A stretch of 64,000 nucleotides of DNA from Methylobacterium sp. AMS5 (GTDB lineage: Bacteria; Pseudomonadota; Alphaproteobacteria; Rhizobiales; Beijerinckiaceae): positions 3,353,501 through 3,417,500 of the forward strand of contig NZ_CP006992.1 in the NCBI RefSeq assembly GCF_001542815.1, given 5' to 3'. Shown in pieces: positions 52,765 to 61,290 of the stretch (its first letter is position 1; each line of letters begins with the position of its first letter). A program made the translations under genes and the position numbers. The notes under the pieces are model-generated. The model saw only the letters and a program-made list of their open reading frames with translations. It did no database searches and was not told the origin of the DNA.

Positions 52765-55700
52765 ATGAAACAGACTGCCCCGATCAGCCTCGACAGCTTC
52801 GACCCGGAGGTACTCGCGGCTGCCCGCGAGGTCGCCCGGCGAGCGGGGGTGCCGCTGGAGAGTTGGATCGCCTCGGTGGCGACGCCCGACCCGTCGAAGC
52901 CGGGCCCGCGGCGGCGGCGCGCGGATGCGGCGTCCCCGGCCAGTGAGGCCGGCGCGGAGCCGACCCGGCTGGTTGGAGGCCGGGCGACGGAAAAGGCGCC
53001 CGCACCGGCCTCACGCAAGGACGGGCCGTCGCACAGGCGCCGGGAGGCCGCGCAGGGCGCCTCGGCAGCCGAGGCTGCGGACACGACGTCGCTGGAAGCC
53101 TCGCTCGGCGCGATGATGCGGCGGCTCGATGCCCTCGACCGCTCGATCAGCCGGGAGCGCGAGGCGTCCAAGGCCGATGCCGCCCGGATGATCGACGAGA
53201 TGGAGGCGCGGTTGACCACGGCCCGCCAGCCGGTCGCACCGGAAATGATCGCCGGACGCATCGCCGACATCGAACGCAAAATGGGCGAGATCGCCGGCCA
53301 GATCGACACGCCCCGTCCGCTGGGCCGGCGCGGGCGCCCGCTCGCCACCGAGGTCCGCGATGCCGTCGCCGAGGTGCGCCGCCGCCAGCGCGAGCTGGAA
53401 GAGGGCATCGCCGAATGGAACGCCGCCGGCGCGGTCGAGCAGCAGGATGGCCCGGCCGCATTGTCGGTGACGCATGCCGAGGACGGGTCCGGCCAGGAGC
53501 CGTCCCCGGCCATCGCCGAACTGCAACGCGAGACGAACCGGCTGCGCGACGCGCTCGGCGGCCTCGCCACCGGCCGCGACGTCAGCGAGCTGGAGCGGAC
53601 CATGCAGGCCGTCGCCGGCGACCTTCAGCGGGCGCGCGCGCCGCAGGAACTCGCCGCCATCGCTGCACCGATCGAGCTCATGCGCCTCCAAGTGGAGCGG
53701 ATCGCCGAAGACGTGGCGGACAACGTCCACGCCCGCATCGCGGGTGAGGTGGAGCGCCTGGCCGGGAAGGTCGATGCCGTCCTCTCGGGCGCCCTCTCCG
53801 GCCCCGCCGACCAGAGCGCCCTCGACGGCGTGTTCCGCGAACTCGACGAGATCCGCCGCCTCGTGGCGTCCCTGGCAGGGCCGGAGCGCATCCAGAGCCT
53901 CGCCCAGGGCGTGCAGGCGATCAGCGCCCAGATCACGCAGCTCCAGCGGGACGAGGATGCGGGCATCGCCACCCTCAAGCCGCTGCTGGAGGAGATTCGC
54001 GGCGAGCTGAAGTCGCCCGAGTCATCCCGCGAGCTTCCCGGCGCGCTTCTCGGACGTTTCGAGGCGCTCGCGCAGCGGCTCGACGGGGCCGGGGCCGGGG
54101 CCGGGGCCGTCGGCGAGTTGATCGAGCGGCTCGAAGGCGTGGCCGAAAAAGTCGACCGCGTCAGCGCGGGCGGCAGCGGACTCGATGCCCTGGAAAGCCA
54201 CGTCCTCGCCCTGGCGAGCCGGCTCGAAGCGCCGCGCGACACCGATCCCGCCGTGGCGCGCCTCGAGCGCTCCATGGGCGACCTGCTCGCCCAGGTCACG
54301 GCCCTGCGCAACGGAACCGATCTGGAGGCCACCGTCGCGCATGCGGTCCGCGAGGCCATGACGGGCTCGGCCGCCTCGCTCGCGGCTGGCGGCGGTTTCG
54401 AGCTGCTGCGGGCCGATCTCGCCGAGATGCGGGCGAACCAGAAGGGCGCGGACCAGCGCCTCCAATCGACGATGGAAGGCGTCCAGGCGGTGCTGATGCG
54501 GCTGAGCGAGCAGCTCGACCGCACCATGACCTCGTCCGCGGCACTCACCGTCGCCGCCCCGCAGGAGCGCGCGCCCGTCGTGCTGTCCTCGGCCGAGCGT
54601 GTCGATCAGGAGCGCGTCTCGCACGAGCGCCCCGCCGCCCCGAAGACGGCCGTCCAGTCGTCGTCCCAGAATCTGGCCCGCCCGAACCGCACCGCATCCT
54701 CCGACGAGGCCGGCGGGACGGAGGCGAGCCGCCTGTCCGACGAGTTGCTGGAGCCCGGTGCCGGCCGGCCCGGATCCGGCCGCCCGGCCGCGCCGGAGGC
54801 GAGCCCTGCACCCGCCGGCGGCGCCGACATCAAGACAAGCTTCATCGCCGCCGCGCGGCGCGCGGCGCAAGCGGCGCAGGCCGAATCGGCATCCGAGGCG
54901 CCGTTGACGGCGCGCCTGCGCGACAAGGTGGCTCCGGCCCGCGCGCCGGGCGCGGAGACGACGCCCCTCTCGCGGATCCGTGGCGCCCTCGACAGCCGCC
55001 GCCGCACTCTCCTGCTCGGCCTCGCCGCCGTGGTGCTGGCGCTCGGCGCCTACCAAGCCTTCCTCGCGGGCAAGGGCACTCCGACCGGCGACCCGGCCGC
55101 GCCGGAGGTCCGTCCGGTGGCGAGCACCGCCACGGGGGCACCCTCCGAAGCCACCGCGAGCCGCACCGAGACCACGGCAGAGCCCGCTCAGGCGGCATCT
55201 TCACAGGCCCAGGCTCCGTCCGAGACATCCCCCCAGACCGGGACACCGGCTCCAGGCGGAGCCCAGACGACGCCCGACCCGGCGACGACCCAATCCATCG
55301 CCGAGCCGAAATCCGCGCCGGCCAAGCGCGGGCTGCCCCAGGTCGCGGGCATGAGCACGCTCGGCCCCGACCTCGCCGGCCTGCCGCCGGCCCTGGCCAA
55401 GCTCAAGCAGGATGCGCTCGACGGCGACGGCGCCGCGGTCTGGGAGATCGCCTCCCGCGAGGCCGAGGGCCGGGGCGTGACGCGCGACCTCGCGATCGCC
55501 GCCAAGCTCTATGAGCGGCTCGCGAATGCCGGCTACGCGCCGGCTCAGTTCAAGGTCGGCAACGCCTACGAGAAGGGATCGGGCGTGGTCCGGGACATCG
55601 AGAAGGCGAAGGCTTGGTACGGCCGCGCCGCGGATCAGGGCAACATCCGCGCGATGCACAACCTCGCCGTGATGCATGCCGAGAACCCGACGGCCAATGG

Positions 55701-56097
55701 CAAGGCGGATTTCGTGATCGCCGCGAACGCCTTCCGCCGGGCGGCGGAACACGGGGTGCGCGACAGCCAGTACAACCTCGCCGTACTCTACGCCCGCGGC
55801 CTCGGCGTCGGGCAGGATCTCGTCCAGTCCTATCTCTGGTTCTCGGCCGCCGCCACGCAGGGGGACCAGGAAGCGGGCCGCAAGCGGGACGAGGTCGCTG
55901 CCAAGCTCTCGCCCAAGGATCTGACCGAGGCCAGGAGCCTCGCCTCGGGCTTCAAGGCCAAGGCCGTCGATCCGGCCGCGAACGAGGCACCGTCCCAGAA
56001 GGCTGCCGCCGCAGCGGGGATGTCCCTGATGGGCGCGCCGTCGCCGGGCATGCCGACCGCCGCGCCCCTATCGGCGCAGAAGCGCTTCGGGGTCTGA
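52765..56097 (+). CDS. PodJ-like polar coiled-coil protein with membrane helix and Sel1 repeats
   Basis: A 1110-residue protein laid out like alphaproteobacterial polarity factors (PodJ). The cytosolic N-terminal two thirds contains long heptad-rich coiled coils (about 105-600, for example LRRLDALDRSISREREASK-like stretches) and an Ala/Pro-rich hinge. One membrane helix lies about 745-770 (LLLGLAAVVLALGAYQAFLAG). The periplasmic end has a Pro/Thr-rich linker and at least three Sel1 repeats (ANAGYAPAQFKVGNAYEKG, AADQGNIRAMHNLAVMHAE, AEHGVRDSQYNLAVLYARG). The start is the ATG before KQTAPISLDSFDPEV. Polar localisation is an inference. Confidence 0.82.
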   Translation: MKQTAPISLDSFDPEVLAAAREVARRAGVPLESWIASVATPDPSKPGPRRRRADAASPASEAGAEPTRLVGGRATEKAPAPASRKDGPSHRRREAAQGASAAEAADTTSLEASLGAMMRRLDALDRSISREREASKADAARMIDEMEARLTTARQPVAPEMIAGRIADIERKMGEIAGQIDTPRPLGRRGRPLATEVRDAVAEVRRRQRELEEGIAEWNAAGAVEQQDGPAALSVTHAEDGSGQEPSPAIAELQRETNRLRDALGGLATGRDVSELERTMQAVAGDLQRARAPQELAAIAAPIELMRLQVERIAEDVADNVHARIAGEVERLAGKVDAVLSGALSGPADQSALDGVFRELDEIRRLVASLAGPERIQSLAQGVQAISAQITQLQRDEDAGIATLKPLLEEIRGELKSPESSRELPGALLGRFEALAQRLDGAGAGAGAVGELIERLEGVAEKVDRVSAGGSGLDALESHVLALASRLEAPRDTDPAVARLERSMGDLLAQVTALRNGTDLEATVAHAVREAMTGSAASLAAGGGFELLRADLAEMRANQKGADQRLQSTMEGVQAVLMRLSEQLDRTMTSSAALTVAAPQERAPVVLSSAERVDQERVSHERPAAPKTAVQSSSQNLARPNRTASSDEAGGTEASRLSDELLEPGAGRPGSGRPAAPEASPAPAGGADIKTSFIAAARRAAQAAQAESASEAPLTARLRDKVAPARAPGAETTPLSRIRGALDSRRRTLLLGLAAVVLALGAYQAFLAGKGTPTGDPAAPEVRPVASTATGAPSEATASRTETTAEPAQAASSQAQAPSETSPQTGTPAPGGAQTTPDPATTQSIAEPKSAPAKRGLPQVAGMSTLGPDLAGLPPALAKLKQDALDGDGAAVWEIASREAEGRGVTRDLAIAAKLYERLANAGYAPAQFKVGNAYEKGSGVVRDIEKAKAWYGRAADQGNIRAMHNLAVMHAENPTANGKADFVIAANAFRRAAEHGVRDSQYNLAVLYARGLGVGQDLVQSYLWFSAAATQGDQEAGRKRDEVAAKLSPKDLTEARSLASGFKAKAVDPAANEAPSQKAAAAAGMSLMGAPSPGMPTAAPLSAQKRFGV

Positions 56098-56161
56098 GAG
56101 GCCCCACGCCGACGGCGGCAGGCAAGAAAGATCAAGACGAGATATGACGGCTCTGAAAACA

Positions 56162-56191
56162 GGCCGCGTTCCCGACGGGAACGCGGCCTTT
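56162..56191 (+). terminator. Strong terminator after the PodJ-like gene
   Basis: GGCCGCGTTCCCG-A-CGGGAACGCGGCC is a perfect 13-bp stem followed by TTT. Confidence 0.9.
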
Positions 56192-56560
56192 CTCGTCTTC
56201 GTCTTCCGGCGATTCCCGTAGCCGCCGCCGTCGAAACGGTAAGGCGGAGCGGCACACCATTTCACACGCAAAAGCTGCATGTCCGGCTCGCTGCGCGGGG
56301 CTCGATTCCGCGCGCCGCCGCAGATGACCCGCCCACACCCATCACGGCATCAGGCGTAAGCTCGGCAACCCCCCAAAGCTCATCGGCATCTCTCTTGTAC
56401 GGCTGAGAAATGTTTTTAATCCCAGAAGATTAAATTATATTTCTACGGATTAAAATTTATCACATTATTGTGCTTTAACACACTTTGATTGGCTGATTTG
56501 CATGTTAAGTGTGCTCTTGCTTCGAAATTAATCGGCAATTGAACACGAGAGGAGCACATC
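56192..56560. promoter_or_regulatory. AT-rich leader before a small exported protein gene
   Basis: Positions about 56405-56550 are strongly AT-rich for this genome, with two related units (AGATTAAATTATAT and GGATTAAAATTTAT). No gene is seen. The stretch 56240-56325 has a tRNA-like outline but fails as a tRNA (see rejected list). It should carry the promoter of the next gene, perhaps under control of a nucleoid protein. Confidence 0.45.
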
Positions 56561-56887
56561 ATGCTGCGCTTTGCATCATACGCATCCGCCCTCCTGCTTG
56601 CATTCGCGACCACGGTGACGCCGGTCGCGGCGCAATCGGCCCGGCTTAAGAAGGGAACTTGGACCGCGCTGCCGTCGCAGGTCGTACCGCCAGCCCCCTC
56701 CTACATCGCCGATGGCGGCTTCGGCGCGCTCCCGCTCGCGGCGGGCAGCCGGTCGGGCTACTGCGACATCGTCGTGAAGCGGGGCGGCGGCAATCCGACC
56801 CAGGACATGACCGGCTCGATCGGCCACGCGAAGAGCTACCAGGCCGGCGGCGGCGGCCCGGCCCGGCAGCGGGTCTGCTCGCGCTAG
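56561..56887 (+). CDS. Small exported hypothetical protein
   Basis: A 108-residue protein with a clear Sec signal (ASYASALLLAFATTVTPVAAQ, cut after VAA or AAQ). The mature part has two cysteines (SGYCDIVV and the terminal RVCSR), which may pair, and a Gly-rich stretch before the end. I do not recognise a family. AGAGGAG before the ATG at 56561 is a strong ribosome-binding site. It stands alone behind an AT-rich leader. Confidence 0.72.
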   Translation: MLRFASYASALLLAFATTVTPVAAQSARLKKGTWTALPSQVVPPAPSYIADGGFGALPLAAGSRSGYCDIVVKRGGGNPTQDMTGSIGHAKSYQAGGGGPARQRVCSR

Positions 56888-56888
56888 A

Positions 56889-56984
56889 GCATCATCCCGA
56901 AAGGTGGCCTCCGGCTTTCGGAAAAAGATGATGCGAAAACAGGAGCCTAAAGCATCGTCCTGGATTTGATTTCCAGCACGATGC
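56889..56984. repeat. Dispersed GCATCRTC nested-palindrome repeat, copy 3, with second module
   Basis: First module 56889-56934: GCATCATC/GATGATGC perfect outer stem and CCGAAAG/CTTTCGG inner stem. Second module 56952-56984: GCATCGT-CCTGGA...TCCAG-C-ACGATGC, again nested. It lies directly after the stop of the small exported protein gene. Confidence 0.85.
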
Positions 56985-57128
56985 TCTAAGAGTGCCTCAC
57001 GAAACGCCCGATCACCGATCGTTCCCGTTCTGGGCACGGCGGCGGCGCGGGAGTTTTGCGAGAGACACCAAGCGCCTGAAGGTTTGGAAAACGGGCGGCG
57101 CTCCTCGGTTCGAGGGGCGCCGTTCGCG

Positions 57129-58073
57129 TCAAACCAGCGGTGCCATCTCCGCCTGACGCGCCGGCTTCTGCATCCCCGGCTTCTCGTAGGCCGCGACGTC
57201 GAAATCGTCGCTCGGGATGCGGACGAGGAAGCGCTCGGCCATCTCGAACATCAGGATGTCGGGGCGCACCCGCTCGACGTAACCCCAGTCGATGCTGGAC
57301 GACCAGACGAAGTGCATCTCGCGGAACGTCTCGGCGAGGAAGCTGGTCAGCATGATCGGCGCGAAATGCGCGTAGGAATCCCCGAACAGCACGAGGGTGC
57401 GCGGGTCGGCCTGGGGAGAGGGGTTCCGGTAGATGACGTGGGCGCCGACATGGAGGTCGCCCGCCCGGCCCTCCGCCTCGTAGGATTCGACGAGCGGGCT
57501 CGCATAGGCGCGTGACGCGTCGCGATGCACCGCCCAGTTCACCACCGTCTCCCGCGGCCGGTCGGGCAGCTTGTCGCCGAGATCCCACAGCCCGTCATGG
57601 GGAAAGCGCGGGCGCTCGGCGATATCGGGCGGAGCCACGGCGCCGCAGGCCCGCAGCAGCGCCCGGCACGCGATCAGGCATCCCTCGTAGGTCCAGTGGG
57701 AATCGGTGCGGCGGTAGAGCGGCTCCGCCCCGTCGCGGGCGGCGCGCAGGGGGGCGACGAGATCGACGAAGCCGCTCATCCGGTCGAGACGCCGGGCGAG
57801 CCGCCGGGCCGGCGACAGGCGCGCGTCGTAATCGAGGCCGAGGGTGCGGTCGTCGTAGACCGAGAGCTTTTCCGGCACGATGGTGTGGACGTAGCGGATG
57901 CCGAGCGCTTGCGCCCGCGCGGAGCGGGCCTCGATCAGCCGCGCCCAGCGGCGCAGGTGCCACCAGCCCGCGAGCGAGCGCCGGTATTGCAGGAGCACCC
58001 CGTTGGTGCCCCCGATCAGGAACAGCCACCCGTCGCGTCCCCGGTGGATGATCTCTCTGTTCCTGCGGGCCAT
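57129..58073 (-). CDS. AlgX/AlgJ SGNH hydrolase-like protein
   Basis: A 314-residue protein of the AlgX/AlgJ type, related to alginate O-acetyltransferase components. Catalytic-type residues are Asp124 and His126 of YRRTDSHWTYEG and Ser233 of LVLFGDSYAHF. RGRDGWLFLIGGTNG at the N terminus is the usual opening of the domain. No signal peptide is seen, although classical AlgX/AlgJ are periplasmic. No MBOAT acyltransferase or polysaccharide genes are adjacent, so the substrate is open. Confidence 0.85.
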   Translation of the reverse strand: MARRNREIIHRGRDGWLFLIGGTNGVLLQYRRSLAGWWHLRRWARLIEARSARAQALGIRYVHTIVPEKLSVYDDRTLGLDYDARLSPARRLARRLDRMSGFVDLVAPLRAARDGAEPLYRRTDSHWTYEGCLIACRALLRACGAVAPPDIAERPRFPHDGLWDLGDKLPDRPRETVVNWAVHRDASRAYASPLVESYEAEGRAGDLHVGAHVIYRNPSPQADPRTLVLFGDSYAHFAPIMLTSFLAETFREMHFVWSSSIDWGYVERVRPDILMFEMAERFLVRIPSDDFDVAAYEKPGMQKPARQAEMAPLV

Positions 58074-58210
58074 GCCAGCTTCCTAGACGCAGCTCGACCG
58101 GCTGAACAGCGCAGCCACACCACAGCCCGCCCGCTGGATACGCAGCCCCACCGCGCCATCTTGCTCGGACCCGCGCCGGGCGCCCCGGCCTCGCCCGAGA
58201 GTTCAAAGCG

Positions 58211-58729
58211 TTGCCCGAGCCCGCCCCGCTGATCCTGACCCTGCAGATGGACGAGCCGGCCTTCGCCACCTTCGACGGTTTGCGGCGGCGGCATTTTCCC
58301 GAGGCGCTGAACCACATCCCCGCCCACGCGACGCTGTTCCACCACCTACCGGGCGAGGATCCGGCGGGCGTGACCGAGACGGTGACGGCGCTCGCCCGCG
58401 CGCAGGCCGCACCGGAGGTCGCGGTGACGGGCGTGCGCTTCACCGGGCGCGGCGTCGCCTACGTGCTGGAATCGGACGCGTTGACCGCCTTCCGCCAGCG
58501 GGTCGCGGCGGCGTTCCGCGATCGTCTCACGGCGCAGGATCGGCAGGGCTGGCGCCCGCACGTCACCGTGCAGAACAAGGTCGCCCCCGACACCGCCCGC
58601 GCGCTGCATGCCGCGCTGGCCCAGGACTTCGAGCCTTCGCACTTCCGCGCACCGGGCGTGCTGCTATGGCGTTATCTCGGCGGCCCGTGGGAGCGGGTCG
58701 CGGCTATCGCATTCGGGGATGCGGCATGA
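58211..58729 (+). CDS. 2'-5' RNA ligase family (2H phosphoesterase) protein
   Basis: A 172-residue 2H-type protein with both His-x-Thr motifs: AHATLF (His39, Thr41) and RPHVTVQNK (His117, Thr119). These catalytic pairs suggest a cyclic phosphodiesterase or RNA-ligase-like reaction. A TTG at 58211 starts translation. The stop overlaps the PAP2 gene start (ATGA), so they are coupled. Confidence 0.88.
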   Translation: MPEPAPLILTLQMDEPAFATFDGLRRRHFPEALNHIPAHATLFHHLPGEDPAGVTETVTALARAQAAPEVAVTGVRFTGRGVAYVLESDALTAFRQRVAAAFRDRLTAQDRQGWRPHVTVQNKVAPDTARALHAALAQDFEPSHFRAPGVLLWRYLGGPWERVAAIAFGDAA

Positions 58730-59529
58730 GACTACCCGGTATCGCGCGCACCGGCGGTGGCGCCCTCTGGCGCGGATCGTCCGCCGTATGGCTGCGGCTG
58801 CACCTCAACGAGGTCGGGCCACTGGTGTCGCTGCTTCTCGTCAGCACCCTCGGCTATGGCTTCTTCGCGCTCGCCCGCGAGGTCGGCGAAGGATCGACCG
58901 CCGCGCTCGACCGCAAGATCCTGCTCGGGTTGCGCAACCCCGCCGACCTCTCCGACCCGCTCGGACCGGCTTGGCTGGAGGAGGCGATGCGCGACATCAC
59001 CGGATGGGGCAGCGTCGTCACCATCGTCTTCCTCACGGCGGCGGCGGTGATCTACCTCGCGCTCTCCGGCCGGCGGCGCGTCGCGGTGTTCGTGCTGGCC
59101 GCCGTCGGCGGCGGCGAGGCGGTCTCGACGGTGCTCAAGCTGTTCTACCACCGCCCCCGGCCCGACCTCGTGCCGCACGGCATGGAGGTGTTCACGGCGA
59201 GCTTTCCGTCGGGCCACGCGATGATGTCGGCGATCGCCTACCTGACGCTGGCGACATTGCTCGCCCGTGTCGAGCGGCGGCGCAGCGTCAAGGCGCTGAT
59301 GCTGGCGCTCGGCGTCGGGATGACGGTGCTGGTCGGCGTCAGCCGAGTCTATCTCGGCGTGCATTGGCCGAGCGACGTGCTGGCGGGCTGGTGCGTCGGC
59401 GCCGCCTGGGCGGCCCTGTGCTGGTTCGTCGCGCTCCAGCTCCAGCGGCGGGGCGAGGTGGAGGATCCCGATCCGACACCGGCCTCGACCGGCCCTGGCC
59501 AGCTCAAAGGAACCTCCACGCCGGGCTGA
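58726..59529 (+). CDS. PAP2-family membrane phosphatase
   Basis: A 267-residue membrane protein with about six helices and the three-part PAP2 motif: KLFYHRPRPD, FPSGHAMMS and SRVYLGVHWPSDVLAG. It probably dephosphorylates a lipid phosphate such as phosphatidic acid or undecaprenyl diphosphate on the periplasmic side. The ATG at 58726 overlaps the 2H gene stop. Confidence 0.92.
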   Translation: MRLPGIARTGGGALWRGSSAVWLRLHLNEVGPLVSLLLVSTLGYGFFALAREVGEGSTAALDRKILLGLRNPADLSDPLGPAWLEEAMRDITGWGSVVTIVFLTAAAVIYLALSGRRRVAVFVLAAVGGGEAVSTVLKLFYHRPRPDLVPHGMEVFTASFPSGHAMMSAIAYLTLATLLARVERRRSVKALMLALGVGMTVLVGVSRVYLGVHWPSDVLAGWCVGAAWAALCWFVALQLQRRGEVEDPDPTPASTGPGQLKGTSTPG

Positions 59530-59584
59530 CGCGTTCTGGCCTCGTGCTCGCGAGGCACGTGATCAGCAAGGCCGGTATCCTGTC

Positions 59585-60892
59585 ATGAGCGACGACCTCC
59601 AACTGTCCCGGCGCCTCCTTCTCGCGGGCGGCGCCGGCCTGACCGGCGCGGCCCTCGGCCTCGGCGGGGGGGCGCAGGCTGCCTCAGGTGCACCGGCTCC
59701 GTCGGTGCCGGCCGATACCGGTGCGGTTCAGGGCGGCCGGATCGTCTTCCCGAACTGGCGCGATTCCGGCGACGCGCCGCCCCCGCCGCCGCCCGCGCCG
59801 ATGCCTCCGTCCGAGCGGGTCGGCTTCGCCATCGTCGGACTCGGGCGCCTGAGTCTCGAGGAAATCCTTCCGGCCTTCGGCGAGGCGAAGAAAGCGAAGG
59901 TCGTCGCGCTGATGTCGGGCTCGCCCGAGAAAGCCGGGCTCACGGCGGCGCAGTACGGCATCCCCGCCGACGCGATCTACGGTTACGACCAGTGGGACCG
60001 GCTCGAAGCGAACCCCGCGGTCAAGGCGGTCTACATCGTCACGCCGAACGGCCTGCACCGGGACAACGTTCTGGCCGCGGCGAGCGCCGGCAAGCACGTG
60101 CTGTGCGAGAAGCCGATGGCGAGCACGTCGGCCGAGGCGCAGGAGATGATCGAGGCCTGCAACAAGGCCGGCGTCAAGCTGATGGTCGCCTATCGCTGCC
60201 AGTACGAGCCGTTCAACCGCGAGGTCGTGCGGCTCGCCCGCTCGGGCGAGTTCGGGCGCGTGAAGATGGTCGAGGCCTTCAACGGCCAGACCACGGCGCT
60301 GCCCGAGCAGTGGCGCCTGCGCAAGGCGCTGGCGGGCGGCGGGGCGCTGCCCGATATTGGGCTCTACTGCCTCAACGGGGTGCGGACGCTGCTGGGCGAG
60401 GAGCCGGTCTCGATCCAGGCGCAGATCGTCACGCCCGAGAACGATCCACGCTTCAAGGAGGTGGAGGAAAGCGTTGCCTTCACGCTTCGCTTCCCCTCCG
60501 GCGTGATCGCGCAATGCGGCACGAGCTACGGGGTCCACGAGAGCCGGTCGCTCCGGGTCCACACGACGGGCGGCTCGCTCGATCTGGCCAACGCCTTCGC
60601 CTATCGCGGCCAGCGCCTCACCATCGCCCACCGCGAGGGCAGCCACGTCCAGCGCGACGAGCCGGTTCTGACACCCAAGAACCAGTTCGCGCTCGAACTC
60701 GACCACATGGCCGAGTGCATCCTCACCGACCGCCGCCCCCGCACACCCGGCGAGGAGGGACTGCAGGACATGATCCTGATGGAGGCGATCTACGCCGCCG
60801 CCCGCTCCGGCCAGCCCGTCACGGTCGGCCCGCTGGCGGGAACGGGGCAGGGGGCCGATGCGACGCGGGGACCGGCGCTGGAGGAGAAGTGA
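59585..60892 (+). CDS. Tat-exported Gfo/Idh/MocA-family oxidoreductase
   Basis: A 435-residue NAD(P)-dependent sugar oxidoreductase. A twin-arginine signal (LSRRLLLAGGAGLTGAALG, Arg9-Arg10) and a Pro-rich linker (about 60-78) precede the Rossmann fold (VGFAIVGLGRLSLEEI), the EKPMA motif in HVLCEKPMAS, and the substrate domain with LPDIGLYCLNG. The layout is that of the periplasmic glucose-fructose oxidoreductase of Zymomonas, which keeps its NADP bound tightly. Substrates here are unknown. Confidence 0.9.
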   Translation: MSDDLQLSRRLLLAGGAGLTGAALGLGGGAQAASGAPAPSVPADTGAVQGGRIVFPNWRDSGDAPPPPPPAPMPPSERVGFAIVGLGRLSLEEILPAFGEAKKAKVVALMSGSPEKAGLTAAQYGIPADAIYGYDQWDRLEANPAVKAVYIVTPNGLHRDNVLAAASAGKHVLCEKPMASTSAEAQEMIEACNKAGVKLMVAYRCQYEPFNREVVRLARSGEFGRVKMVEAFNGQTTALPEQWRLRKALAGGGALPDIGLYCLNGVRTLLGEEPVSIQAQIVTPENDPRFKEVEESVAFTLRFPSGVIAQCGTSYGVHESRSLRVHTTGGSLDLANAFAYRGQRLTIAHREGSHVQRDEPVLTPKNQFALELDHMAECILTDRRPRTPGEEGLQDMILMEAIYAAARSGQPVTVGPLAGTGQGADATRGPALEEK

Positions 60893-61061
60893 GTCGGTGT
60901 CCGCGTGATCGCCTCGGTGACACGGGCATTCCCGTTCCGCGCTCGACGTCGGGCCTGCCCGCCTTCGGTCCATTTCTGCAGATCCTGGGCAAGCTCAGGA
61001 TCTGATGGGAGAGGGGGAGCCGCATCGATCTTGAGAGATCTCGACGCCCCCGCGGCAGCGC

Positions 61062-61208
61062 CTACTCCCCCCAGCGCACGAACAGCGCGATGGCAATGAC
61101 GGCGAGGACGGCGAGCAGCCACGCCTCGCCCACGGTCAGCGCATAGGCGAGCAGGCCGAAAAAGCCGAGGGCGATGCCGAGCATGGTCGCGATGGCGACG
61201 GGGTTCAT
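61062..61208 (-). CDS. Small two-helix membrane protein
   Basis: A 48-residue protein, MNPVAIATMLGIALGFFGLL then ALTVGEAWLLAVLAVIAIALFVRWGE, with two hydrophobic helices. Family unknown. It lies on the same strand as the M16 peptidase gene, 82 bp after its stop. The ATG at 61208 is the only start giving a hydrophobic product. Confidence 0.6.
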   Translation of the reverse strand: MNPVAIATMLGIALGFFGLLAYALTVGEAWLLAVLAVIAIALFVRWGE

Positions 61209-61290
61209 GGCGGGCGGTTTTTGTCGCTGGAATCGGGGCCCGGCGCCCTTCGCGGCGCCGGATCGACACAACTTCTGAACGCGAGCGGCG

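Noticed and set aside
56240..56325. Possible tRNA or tRNA relic: GGCGGAG pairs with CCGCC near 80 bases later, and CTCGATT resembles a T-loop
   Set aside because: The T-stem has a mismatch, no D-arm GG is present, and no anticodon stem forms. Too weak to call a gene or even a pseudogene.
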